A stretch of DNA of 64,000 nucleotides from Rotaria socialis (lineage: Eukaryota > Rotifera > Eurotatoria > Philodinida > Philodinidae): contig CAJNYU010001856.1 in NCBI GenBank assembly GCA_905331475.1, forward strand, positions 43,996 through 107,995, written 5' to 3'. Position numbers and translations under genes: made by a program. The notes below the pieces were generated by a model that made no database searches, was not told the DNA's origin, and saw nothing but the letters and a program-made list of their open reading frames with translations. Positions 22,441-38,217 of the stretch are shown here, piece by piece; position 1 is the stretch's first letter, and every line of letters begins with the position of its first letter.

Positions 22441-24393
22441 CTAAAATTGGTTGTAGCGATTAAAAGAAAAAAAACAAACAGGATTATTATCATATAATAT
22501 AGGCAATAATTATAGTTTACTAATTTTAGAATAAATGATAAGACTTTTACACAGAAGTCGTCTTCAAGCTTCTTTTTCTTTAATATTAAATCGTGTTAAA
22601 TAGAAATAGGAACTTATCATAATCCTATGAGAGTTCAATACACTAAAAAACTATATTGAATAGATAAAGAAATTTATTTTAAACTTATAAACAAAAAATA
22701 TTAATACTTTATTAAAATATTCTTCTTGTGTGTCGCCTGCGATGTTCTGTACTGAAACTCAATTTTCAATGATATTTTTTTCTGTATTTGACACAAAAAG
22801 GAAATGAGAATAGAAAAAAAAGAGCTTCTATTAATCATGATAGATAGTTGAAGATGGTAAAGAATAGCGTGACACATAGATCATAGCTGTCTTCAGCAAA
22901 ACTACATTTTCGCTTTTTTTTGCGCTGAGTTATTAAAACGCATTTTATGCAAGAATATCCATTGTCGATTAATTTTAATTTTTTTTCGTAACCAAACATT
23001 CTTCTGTTTTTCTCATTTCTCATTTCTCATATTTCATGATTCTATTTGATAGAAGATCAACAAAAGACGAGAATAGCGCAATTTTATTTATGCAAGATAT
23101 GACAGCAATGAGCGTTAAATAAATAGATTGATGATACAAGTTTATAATATATAAACAGAAGAAGAAAAACAGGAAGTTCGATCCTATCTATCAAGAATGT
23201 TAACTGAAGTGAAAAATTTTTTCTATAAGAATATGACGATAAATAGCAGTTCTCTGAACTATTCCTAATGGATTTAATGTATCAAAAAGTCTATCTTTAA
23301 TTTAACGAAAAATAGTGTATTAACAGGATCGTCTGTCTATTCGTTTCATGGCAACTAATTGATTTACTAATCAACCACATCGAATAGATATCTTTTAATC
23401 TCTTTATGCAAAACGATAGTTACTGCCATTTTCTTCTGTATTACAATGAATGTCAGAGAGAATCGTCCGGAGAATAGCAATAATAGCTGAACCGCTATAC
23501 AATAGTGTTATTGCTTTCGAACAAAATAGACAACTAAACCTTATTTTTATAAAATACAAAAGAGATCAACTGAATCGAACTTATATCGAATAGAAAAATA
23601 CTACAATTCACTAAAACAAAGTATATATTGGCTATTCTCTCGTTGATTGCCATTATTAAATGTGACGCAGGGGAGCGCGACAAAAAATACGAAGGAAATT
23701 TGTTCAGCCATAAGACGAATAAACAGCAACTACTATTTACTCCTTTTTGTTAGAAGAACAAAGAAAACAAGAAAAAAATCGTTCTTACTTTTTATTTTCT
23801 CGCATTAAGTAGCAATGCTCATGATTTTCAAGTGCTTATTTGTTCTTATCAACATATTTTCCTACTGACAATCGAATAAAATCACTCAAACTAATCAATA
23901 CATCTTGAAATGCTCGTCAACAACATTTCAAACTGTCAACTATATTTCTATCTTAGTATTGATGATGTTATCTACGGATAAAAACTTAAAGGTAGTTTGA
24001 TTTATACAACTAGAGAATACAATAGAGCTTTCGTTCGTATGAATCTGACTCATTTTATGTAGCACGAGTGCTTCCAAAAAAAGTACAAGAGAAACATGTT
24101 AATTCAACGTTAATAAATCATAGTTGTTGTAGACATTGACCTAACTATAAAAAAAAGAACTTATCTTAAGAGTGACATCGAGTATCTCATATTTCATAGA
24201 AACCTATCCTAAAATAAACCTAATATTGATATTGCTAGTATCATTGTCATTGACGAGTAACATTGAAGTATACACTAGATCTCTATAGAACAAAACAGCT
24301 CAAAGAAAAAATTTGAGAACAATAGAAAACAACAGGGGCGTCGATTTTTGCCGGTATCATACCAACATAATTCTCGCCAATCATACGTATTTA
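22441..24393. other. gene-free AT-rich stretch
   Basis: 5' flank of the GPCR gene and further spacer. Only short chance frames are present, and no repeat or RNA gene was recognised. Confidence 0.4.
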
Positions 24394-24763
24394 CCCAGTG
24401 AAAAATATTCGCTGACTTCAGTCAAATTATTGTGCAACAAGATCCAATCTGCAATCGGATTGATAATTTTGATTATAATCGATCGCCATTTAGCCCAAAC
24501 TTGATGTTATTGCTAGTCCAGTGGAAACTAGTTGGATTAAAATCTGATTGCTCTGTAGCACAATTCAAATTATCAATCGATTGACAATGTGGATTTTATT
24601 GGAAAACAATCCGATTTCAATTAAATTAATTTCCACCGGGCTAGCAATAGCATTAAATTTGGGTTAAATGATAGTCGATTAAAATCGAAATTATCAATCC
24701 GATTGCAGATTGGATCTTGTTGCACAATAATTTGACTGAAACCAGCGAATATTTTTCACTGGG
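24394..24763. mobile_element. large palindromic element, CCCAGTGAAA ends
   Basis: CCCAGTGAAAAATATTCGCT at 24394 is inverted as AGCGAATATTTTTCACTGGG ending at 24763. The arms continue for about 135 bp each (AACAAGATCCAATCTGCAAT against its complement at about 24703-24722), leaving roughly 100 bp of loop. Flanks are TTA and ATA. No coding content. Confidence 0.8.
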
Positions 24764-27140
24764 ATACTTGTCAAAATTATATTCTTATCTAACATACCAT
24801 TAATTCTAATGTACATAAAAATGTTTACATCACTTTTTGACAGCAAAAGTTTTTTTTCTCCCTCCTTTTTTTTTAAAGGGTCACCTGAGTAAAACTGCAC
24901 GAGAAATAAATTTATTGAATATTCGATTAGGAATGAATATATCTATAATTCATTGTGTCAAACTACCGTAAAGATAGATAAAGAATTTATTTTCTAACAT
25001 ACAAATCTAATTATTTAATTTCAAAAGTCTTTTTCTATTCTATCGCGTCGATCGATTAATTAATTCGAATTCTGTTTCTAATAGAGATTCTTTTAAAAGA
25101 ATCTATTTTTTTTTGTTAAAAGTAACAATCATAATAGTTTACTTACGAACAACAAGGATTGATATGACTCGTTCTTACATTTCTTCTTTTCAGCTTCTAT
25201 AATATCGATTTGATTCAAGAAAGAATAAGAGATTTTCATGTAGGCTCAACGTATTTCTTCTCTCAATCTTTTTAATTGACAAGACATGAGATCGATTGTC
25301 TTGTTGTTACAGTACTTTAAATAAGAAAGGAGAGATGCAAGATGTGTCATTGGAAACTTGACTGCATTAGTGAATAAGAGGAGGAAGGAAAAAAATGCCG
25401 AGTTTCTCTCTGTTGCTGGTCTTGTTATTTCGTATCTCTTGATTTTTGCGTGCCAACATTTTATGGTGTACTCTTTATTAAGATTTAGCAAGAACTTCCT
25501 CTTCTTATTCTGCTTAGCAATAATAAACGAAGATGATGTGGCCCGATATTAGTTCTAATTAAGAAATTGTTCTAGCGTAATTTCTTTTCTTTTTTAATCC
25601 TACTCAACCGATAATGTAGTTGGCATAATACTAATGATATTCATAAGGATTTGGACTGAAGTTAATTACGCAGAACTTTTATTTCCTCTCTCCTCTATCT
25701 CTCTCTCTCTCTCTCTCTCTCTGCCTTATAAACAATTAAAGTAAAGACTTTCGTTTAATTTTTCTAATGCAAATTAATACTAATTAACAGGCAAAGAGTG
25801 GGATAAAAACGTTTCTTTAAAATATTATTTAAGAAGATAAGCAAAATAAATGTATGAAATTCTCAAATACTAGTAATTCTATTGTTTTTTTCAATTTACT
25901 TGAGATTATTAATTGACTTTTTGCTTCTTCTTCTTGTTGTTCTTCTGTGTTATATTATTTACATATGAATGAACATAAATATGCATTAGTATACTATACT
26001 ATTTCTTTGGATAATTTATACTACTATAGATTTATTTGCCAAATAAACTAAGTATTTAATTCTTTTTTCTTGGCAATTGTTAATTCGATGTTTCAAAGTA
26101 CTTTCTTTCTATTCTAAAAATAAGCATTACGTGGATTCTACTCAAGAATCATTGTCTAGTTGTTCCGACGGTGTATTTCGTTTTTTTCTCTTCTATTTAC
26201 GATGATATACATAATAATCAGGACTAATTCCGAAGAAATCCGATAGAAAATCTAATACTGTTCATTTTAGACAAAAAAATTTTTGAATCTTATTCGCTAT
26301 TTAATCCTTTTTTTGCATCAGAAAGTCTTTTTTCTCTCTGTTGCACTCATAATTACGATCTTGTATCATATTAACAAAAAAATACGAGACATTGTGAACT
26401 CGTTTTGATTGAAATTTCAAATTATACTATAATTAAACTCTAATTAGATTTTTATTACTACAAAAATAAAATTCAACATTGATTTATCCTATAGTCTACG
26501 TAAGATTCTGTAATTGGACGAAGGAAAAAGAATAGAAATATTGTTGTCGTTGATTGACACGTTCAAGATGTCAATAAAGTTATACTACTATATCTATGTG
26601 TAGTACTTTCGGCAAATAAAATGAGACGACAACGTATGAATTAATCATTACAATAAGAGATCATTCTTGCGTGTTTCAATATAATAGAAATGGATCAAAA
26701 GAATTCTTCTACGTGCTTAAACTTCGAAATGTCAAAACACATTTTTGTCAAACAATTGGCTTCATTTTATTTATATTCGATCTACCATGGAAGAAACGTC
26801 TTCATCACGCGGATAAACAACAAACATATCCTGTGCATACGATGAGACTTATTTCTTATAATTAATTCTGAGTAAAGTGCAGTTGCTGTACTAGGTTAGC
26901 AATAAACTCACCTGCGCTCTTTTTGCAATCATGCCAAATTATGTTATGATACTGAAGAGTAAGTTTTTCGAAGCAATTCATACTTTTAATGGCGATCTAA
27001 GTTTTCTTTGTGGATACACGCGTATCACATAAACTGCTTAGCTTGACCGTACATTTACGTGTTCGGTCTTAGATAATAAAGTACTGAGTAAGAATGAGAA
27101 AACTACTTTTATTCTTACATATATATATATATGTGTGTGT
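24764..27140. other. gene-free AT-rich stretch
   Basis: No gene could be supported. It contains a (CT)n microsatellite at about 25696-25722 and a (TA)n/(TG)n run at about 27118-27141 next to the following element. Confidence 0.4.
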
Positions 27141-28264
27141 GTTAGCGGCAAATGTTGGATTACGTCTCATCGGGAATCCCACATTGAACGCTTATAAATT
27201 CAGGCCAATGTCGGATCTATCAGCTACAACACGTCCAATCTGAGATCCGCCTGAAATTTTCAGTTGAATCTTAGATTTTACCAAGTCCAATGTTAGTTTG
27301 ATGGAAGCTATTTATGAAGAAGCATTTCTCAACATATAAGTTGAATAGCTCTAATTTTTGGACGACAAAGAGACTTGAATGACATATTAAAAATTTGAGA
27401 AGAGCTCATTCTGATAATATTTCTGTGTTCGAGTTATGATCGTTCGCAAAACTTCGGATTTTCACGAAACTACTGAAAAAAAAACCTATTGAACGATATA
27501 TAATGAACCCAGAAATATTTTATAGATCTGAATCCCATATTTACCAGCTTATTGATAACCTTCCAGTAGAATAAATACTTATACGCCGGGTTAATGAATT
27601 TTTTCTCTCACTTGGCTCTCCGAACTATTAACATACAAGTTTTTTTCATTATTTATTTAAAAAAGAGTGTAGTTATTTGAATTGGAAAATTAAGGAATTA
27701 CCAGATCTTCTGTCTACATCTATTGAATTTATACAAATCACAGAATTTATCTTTTGGTAGAGCATAATACATTCAAAACCGAATAAAAAAAATCCTAATT
27801 GCAAAGAATGAACTTTTTCATTCATCATCACACTCACTATCATTTATTCTCCCGCTCTTTTCACTTGAAGTTCTCGGATGGGCACAGACATAAAAACTGA
27901 AAGTTTTATTAGTATTCTAAAAAATAGAAAAACATAATTCTGTAGATAGTTTATTGTTTTTTAGATACCTTCGTGAAAATCCGAAGTTTTACGAATGATC
28001 ATAACTCGAACACAGAAATATTATCAGGCTGAGGTCTCCTCAAATTTTTAATATGTCATTCAAGTCTCTTTGTCGTCCAAAAATTAGAGCTAATCAACTT
28101 ATATGTTGAGAAATGCTTCTTCATAAATAGCTTCCATCAAACTAACATTGGACTAGGCGAATCCGAGATTGGACGTACTAGCTTTTCAACCTGACATTGG
28201 CCTGGATTTATATGCGTCTAATGTGGGATTCCAGATTGGATGTAATCCAACAGTGGCCACTAAC
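27141..28264. mobile_element. 1.1-kb element with ~300-330-bp terminal inverted repeats
   Basis: The left arm is 27141-27471 (GTTAGCGGCAAATGTTGG...) and the right arm about 27970-28264 (...CCAACAGTGGCCACTAAC). The arms match along nearly their whole length, including ATTTCTGTGTTCGAGTTATG at left and its inverse at about 28000. The unique centre of about 500 bp has no long frame. It lies within a TA/TG microsatellite (ATATATATGTG on both sides), so the target duplication cannot be separated from the repeat. Confidence 0.8.
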
Positions 28265-31200
28265 ATATATATATATATGTGCGCGCATTCGGTGCGTTGA
28301 CTGCATGGAAAAGATAGGAATACTCAAAGATGCCGAGTAATCGAGAGCAACATTATCACAATGTTGACTTATATTTCTTCGTAAATATTTCAATAAATAT
28401 TAATTATGTAGATACATTTTTATGTTAGGAAAGTAAATGAATAACTTCTTAATTAATAAAAATATGCATCCCTGTTATAGATGAAAAGTAATATATGTAC
28501 GTCATTTTCTTTTCGATGATACTCAAAGAAAATGATTATACGATTTTAATTAAAAAAATAATTAATGGGCTTTTGTTCATATGAAGAAACTTTTTCTATC
28601 TATACCATATATCTGAAATTCAAGGACTTCATCAATTATGTAGCAGCAATTACGAGGTTACTTTAAAAAAATGCGTTTGGCTAATAAAACACGATGTCTA
28701 AATCTACTGAATTTTATGCTATTAGAAACATAACCTTAAGATTCTTACTTTGTACAGAAGGCGAAGTGAATCGTTCGTACGAGTACTTTCAACTTTACAT
28801 GATTATTTTTCTAAGTATATCTCAAACCTAAACCAAAGACAGTTTTGATATTCACATGAATGCCACAATAAAATATCCAATCACAAATGACGATATTTTA
28901 CATGTCGCCTCTGCATCATTCAGAGAAAAACAAAGACGCATCACAAAAACTTCGATAATTAATCAAAGAAAAGATTGTTTTTTAATCAGTATTTTATAGA
29001 CGACCTATTCGCATTTTGATTGTATGAATTGAAAACAAAAGATTTCACTCTCATTTAAGCAGGCACTTAATCAGAATCTATTAATACTTGTGGCTGACGG
29101 CCGGTTGGGGCACAGAAAAAGCATGTGCTAAAAAGATGAGTGCTCCTAAAAGAAAGCCATTATGAAATTCAGAAGTTCTCCGAGAAAAAGTATCACGCCT
29201 ACAATTACGTTCAATTCTATGAAATATGATCGCATGATGACTATGCTGAATTTATATTTTGACAGTTCCCACATAAGGATAAACACCTGCTGTTTCACTA
29301 TGTCATCTATCAATTAGATAAAATACTGCTGCCTTTACTTCGTAGGCAAAACTGCTAACCATAAAAATAGCTCTGAACTTTTTGGATTATTATCTATCGT
29401 ATATTAATGTCAATAGTACGCAATCGGATAGAGCTAAGAGCTATAATTGATAGAATGATAAAAAAAAGAAACTCTCGACGAACTAAAACTTCATTATATT
29501 CGTACAGCCAAAATTTGCTGAAACAGAAACTTGACCGATTTGTCAGTATGAAACAAAAAGACGCATGCATAAAATAAGTTTTTTTTAGCGAATGATAGCC
29601 CTTCTTTCATCGCGTCTACTACTCCTACATTTTGGTTTTTTAACTAAATCATATTATATGGTAAAACGATAGCGCTCATTCATTATATTTTGTCAACGAG
29701 CAGAATCGATATACTCATATTTTAACTTAATTAGCCTATTCGTATCGTTCGGAAGAGGCTGACAACGAGCCTTGCGTTTATCAATACATGCTGTTGAATT
29801 TAGAACGTCGTCCATCGAAACTAAATGATAGGCACTATAACAACTTCGGCACATTTTATATGCATATATTATCTATAAACTTCAGTCTTTTTCAGAAAAG
29901 TGTAAATATATTTTCTCGAGAAAAACTATGTGTATTCTATAGTCGATACATTTTTGATAGTCGACATTTAAAAATCGTTTAAGTCAAGAAATAAAAAACA
30001 AATAAATAGAAAACTTGATTATATTGTTTATCTATGCTACTATTTATTCTACATTAATGTCAAGACTTTACAGATGAACTATAATGGTGGAGCTATTGTA
30101 AACAAAATTATTTAAAGGGGAAAGTAGGAGTTTGAATCAAAATGACTGACCGTTATGTTTTGTTTAAACTTCTATACTCTACAAAATAAATTTGTAAATA
30201 AATCACTTCGAGAAAGATTTTTTGAGACGAAAAGCTACAATATCGAGCTCTCTTTTTGGTCACCGCGTCATTTTATTCTGAATAGAATGCACTCTAAAGA
30301 TGCTTTGAAACCCTATCAGGATTTTTAGCTAGTTGATCAACATTATAGAAAAATAAAAATGTATAATCTATCTATGAAACAATAACTTATTGACAAATTC
30401 AAAATCTATCATGGTCTTGCTAAATATAGAGTTTTGTCTGTTACTTATGTCGCGAGTGAGAACTGAAAATAATTCTATGATTGCCAGTTGATGAAAATAA
30501 TCGACCGGAAAGTAACTTTAGTCCTATGCATTCTTTGGGAATTATGTTGTAAGAGCATCATAAATAATCTTGCCAAATGTCAGGAAGAGACTCGTGAACG
30601 CTAAAAAGATTGGTAGATAAATATGTAATTACCTAATTGAGAAAACTTCAGAAGATGCGCAATTTCCATTATATAAGAATCATGCAAACTCTAATATATT
30701 TAGTCCTGACAAAAATGATGACTAGTTTGTCTACACATGACATGTCCGACACTTTGTATAATTGAAGTCGTTGTTTTTTTGCAACTTAAAAATAACCATG
30801 CTATTACTCGAATGAAATTATATGAATTAGTTCTAGAAAACAAAAAAAAGGCATATCAAGTTAACATATATTATTAATTTAGACTTAAGGATACCAGTAA
30901 CAATATGACTTTAAGTACAAAATTATATGGGTGAAATAAACGGGAATATGAATTGCTATGGTCCATACAACATTAGCTCCTATAAATATAACACTATACA
31001 GGAATTGTTAAGTGCTTCATTAGTGCAGGTTTAAATAGATCATAAAAATAGCTGCAAGGCATGTTTATATTTTCAAAATTTAAATAAAAACTTCATCTTA
31101 TAGTTCTTACATTATGTAGATAGATTACTTTTTCTACGAAACAAAAAATAATCGACAAATACAGAAGTTTCTAATGTCAGCTACTTTTCAAAGCTTCTTA

Positions 31201-34200
31201 TTTCAGATCAAACGTCTCTAATTGATTAGAGAACATTCAACGATAAATGTTTTCCTTCATTCAATTATACTCACGGCAAACAGCGTTGAAAAGTAAAGAA
31301 ATTTTAAAAAAACAACGTGTAGCGCTTATCAAAAATACACAATCACCGTTGTTCAATATAACAAATTCTATTTAACTAAGTGCAACCGAAAACAAAATTT
31401 GTGCTATAATTCAAGCTACACTCTTGTCAGCCCCGTACTCTATTTTTTCATCAAAACATGAATTGAAATAAATGTTTTAAATGTAAATAGAGAGAGAGAA
31501 CGCCTCTATCTTTCAGCTGTAATCTGTTATAATGTGGCATCTAACGAAAGGTTCACGTATTTGATATTTTCTCTATTACTACGGCTAACTGTAGACCTGA
31601 GATAGAAGTAGACGAACTACAATACCAGATGCGTTTTAAAATTGAATCAATATTCTACTAAATAGTGATGCGAAATACAAAGTCGTCGTCAGTGACTTGT
31701 TAACAATTATTCCATAGCTAGTGGGGACTCGGACTACTAAATAGAACGTTACAGATACAGGATGTTGTTTACACGCAGTCGACATGTCTGTATGACACTA
31801 TCAAACAAACAAAAAAGATCGATTCGGATGTTGCTACTGAATGTAATCTAATAGTTTACATTCTTACTTGGGTTGATAGGATTTCATTTTCTTTAATTGG
31901 AATTCTAACACTTTGTTTTTCCGTTTACAAAAACTTAACAACAGTGATTACGTCTTTGCAAGTGGACTCGGAAGAAAAAAACGGAACTACAGTCAATTGA
32001 AAAATATACTCATTACAGAACTGAAATAAGCTTCTATATTTGCCGTCTATATAGTGAGGGTGTAAATGTTTTACATTCTTCGCTTACAACTTAGTCCGTA
32101 TACTCAGGAAGAAAAATCATTTCAGTTTCCGTAGAAGCGATCATGAATGTGATAAATCTCTTATTAGATTTGACTAAAACTAAAAGATTTTTTCTTCTTC
32201 TTCTTCTGTTTTTATTGGTCAACATACGGGAAACCATAACATTTCTAGCATCATTCTTCCTATTCTCAAGTGTTAAACTATTGACAGTATCCCAATTTAG
32301 TTTTTTTCTTCAAAAGAAGTTTTTTTATTATTATCTAGAGTAATAACAACGAGAACATCCAGCAAAATATTGTTCTTCATATGCAGGTCGAGTCTAAACA
32401 TTTTTCGGAATGGTTCAGAACAAAACAAAAATTGATTTCCCCTACAGGGCAATAAAAAACATGGCAAAAATAATTTGTTTTTCTACGTAGTACTTTCAAG
32501 TACTAAACAACTCGACATCATCCATGTCTTAAAAATCTCATATGAAATAGCACGATGAAGAATGCTTGTTTTCATATATGACTAAAATAAAATAATAACA
32601 TCTATACATTCTTAAGCTTACTTATTAATGACTACAGATAATATATTTACAGTAATATAAAATACAATATAATAGAACTCTATTAATTGTTGAATAGAAA
32701 CAAACTTGTTAATTATTTCAGATGTGTCACATCACACGTCAAATAGTTGAATGACAAGTTTTCCTAGTTACCATGTTTGCATATTGTTCTTTGATGAAGA
32801 TCAGCATACAAATCATACACTTTCTCCTATATAAATATTTTAGTATAAATCTAACACAACATATCATAAACTCTTGGTCCGGTATGGCATATTATAATTA
32901 GCATTAAGAAGATTGCTAATACTTGTGGATTAGTATTTGTTAATACTAATGCTAATACGAAATTCGCAATTGCAACTGAACTGTCTGATAGCTTGGATTT
33001 ATTCCTAATTGTGATTTCTGGTAAACATTTCTCAGTATCTGTTCATGACGATAGAGCCCCAAAATGTCGTGTATTTAAAAAGATCTTAGCTTTTTTTTAA
33101 TGATATGTCATAAATACGCCTGGAACATAATCAAATAATATTTATCGTAATGAAAATATAGAAACTATATGAGCTCGATGTGCATTTTTTGTATAACAGA
33201 GCTTTCGTTATTATAGAAAGTATTATAGTCCAAACTTGCTATTCTTAGGATTAACATAGTCGCAATGACATCAAATAATTAATTAAAACTTTGAGATTAA
33301 GACAACTTCTATGTCTAACTTCAATACAAATCTTGGATTGTATTGCCTTTGATTTAAAAATCAAATAGAATAATAATCATCAAGTAACATACACTGAGAC
33401 CACAACAGCGAATGAATTTTGATCGTTAAAATAAAAAAATTATTACCTAACGATAGTGAGATTCTTCTGTCAAGGAAAAAATAAGTTCCTTTTGCACAAC
33501 TATTTCTCTCCTATGATGCGTTCATTTGATAGGAAGCGTCTGATAGAAATTAAAAAACACTTTCGCGCATCTATTACTTCAAGTAAAAATTGTAGAGCTT
33601 TTTAGTATGAGGTGTTAAAGACTTCATCTACCTGAATAAAAAAGAAATTATTAAAATGTTCTGTTTTAGAGGAAATTTTATTGACAAATTTCAAATATAA
33701 ATCTAATCATCAAGATAGAGAGAGAGAGAGAAAGAGAGAGCAATTAAAACCTAATTTCTAACTGACAACATTTTGTTTCTACATCAAAAGTTGAGACTAA
33801 AATTGAACATAAAAGCTTACTTAAGAATGCACTTAATAGAGAATAAAAGTGTCCTGTGATGGTATTCATGCAACGTTTAATTCATATTACTATTTGTCTC
33901 AAAAGTGAATTTTTTTGTGAGTTTTTAATCTGTACTATATGGTCGATTTTCTTTCCGACATTATCCTTCTCTTCGATCTTTCAATAAGAAAATATGAAAG
34001 AAAATGAGGAAATAAAATAACAATCCTTTGTAATTTCACTCAAATACTTATCGATGATTAAAAAAATGTTCTTAATCGAAGAAAAGTAATTCTGTTCGTT
34101 TTTTTCCTTGTACAATCAACGCACGATAGGCGATAAAAGAAAAATAAATAATACATTAGATATAAATAAGTACGATCATCTGGGACGCGAATTCTTTTTT

Positions 34201-35038
34201 ATTCAGAAAAGAATAGAGAGCATATTGTGCTGTTCTGCACAAAAACGTAACACAATTTGCATATTTTCAAGCAGCGATTATTTAATACTGTTACATTGGT
34301 TTGATACATTTAAAGTAAGAGTCAACTCTTAAGTTTCTGTAATAAAATAAAATTATGCCATTGATACACGTAACGTGCCATGTGTAGCAAGTAAAATCTT
34401 ATTCTTTTCTTCACACTTACTTTTTACACAAAAAAGAAATAAAACCTGCATAGGTAATATAAGGCCTAGCGTGATGTGACACATTTTAATATAGAAATAT
34501 GTTTTATGAAATCTAGATGTCGCTTCATAAAATTAGTCTCGTATATTCCGCGTCACAGTTGACTTGAGATAACTAGTCATCTGAATTGCCAGTTATATCG
34601 TTGTCGTACGTTTAAATATTTTGATTAATAATGCCATCTATAGTAAAAATGTATAATCTAAACACAGCTAAGAACATCTTTTACTGCATCAATCATTAGA
34701 AAGTAAGTTCTAGTAGTGATTAAAAATTTTAACCAGTCTTAACTCTTTAATAGTCGCTTCATTAATTAATTATATACGCAAGGTTGAGATGACTCATGTG
34801 TTTACATTACGATTAATTCATGTTGAGAAAGACAAGTAATGAATAGCAAAAATTTGACTGATTCAATACCAATTACGAAAGAGTAGGTTTTGCTCTTTTC
34901 ATTAATTATGAATCGTAGCTATGGGAAATTTATTCCAAAATGATCATTTTTTTACTAACTTGCTTGCTCAATTGCTTCCATAAAAAAATAATAATTTATT
35001 TTCAAAAAATAAAGAAAATAATTTCATTTCAAAATAGT
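28265..35038. other. 6.8-kb gene-free stretch
   Basis: No coding sequence, RNA gene or transposon border was recognised on either strand, only short chance frames. (GA)n lies at about 33715-33740. An imperfect inverted pair around 32899-32955 is built from TTAGCATTA/TAATGCTAA words. The part nearest 35038 is 5' flank of the PI 4-kinase gene. Confidence 0.4.
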
Positions 35039-37254
<2,216 letters not shown>

Positions 37255-38217
37255 CTTCAGACAGAACGCAGCATGAAGTCCTTTTCTTTTTCACATAATT
37301 TTTAAATGATGAAAAAATGCATGTGTCGGTTTGTGTGACTTTTTTTTCCGATGATATTTGTATACTAAATACTTCGGTAGCTACAAAAACAAAAATATTT
37401 TCACTTTTGATAGTTTTTAGAAGCAAAATATGAGTTCATGTTTTTTTATGGAAGATTATTAGAGGACATACACGTGTACGACGAAAGAGAGATGATGATG
37501 ACTTATGACAGGCAGTGCAACAACAGAAGCTAAGATACCAAAACACACACACACACACACACATTAAGATGATCTCTTCACCGATTTAATCATATAAACG
37601 ACTCAGACCATTACGAGTGGGACTAAAATGTTATCAGTAATCGTATAAAACAACAAGTTTCGTTTTAATAAATGAGATACTTTCGTATTGCAGCATTATG
37701 TGAAATGATACTGAATAATCAAGCATCGAAGTCTGACTAGCAACACTAAATGATAATGCTGCGGGAACATGCTAAAAAGGTAGATGTAGTTGAAAAAATT
37801 GTCTTTTCCTAACGGTCTCATCTCATAATTAAGATTCAATGCTTTTTATATCGAATTCGACACAGCCTTCTTCGAATACTCTGCAACATACACATGCATG
37901 AAATGTTCTTGCCCTGTCTAAAAGGTTAAATTCAGTATATCCAAAGAAAATACTGTTGAAGTAAAAAAAATAATAAATATTTCTTAAGTCAATCATTTAA
38001 CTATTTGCGATTCAACTTCAATACAATAAAGATTATTATTGGAAATAATATATTAATATGAATATAATAAAGACTATGAAAAATAATGATCATAAATTGT
38101 TTTTTCTGGGATAAATGATAAAGAAAATAGTTATAAAAAAAATGGTTTATAAAGGCAAGTCAACACCGAAATGCTGTTTTTACTTTTGAACTCGCTAAAA
38201 GTGCTTGTACCATGGAA
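37255..38217. other. spacer between convergent genes
   Basis: This stretch holds the 3' flanks of the PI 4-kinase gene (+) and the TIR-SAM exons (-). A (CA)n microsatellite lies at about 37542-37563. Nothing else was recognised. Confidence 0.5.

Noticed and set aside
13582-28264. long inverted repeats considered as Maverick/Polinton or viral ends
   Set aside because: The elements are only 0.3-1.1 kb with non-coding interiors. No polymerase, integrase or capsid gene is present.
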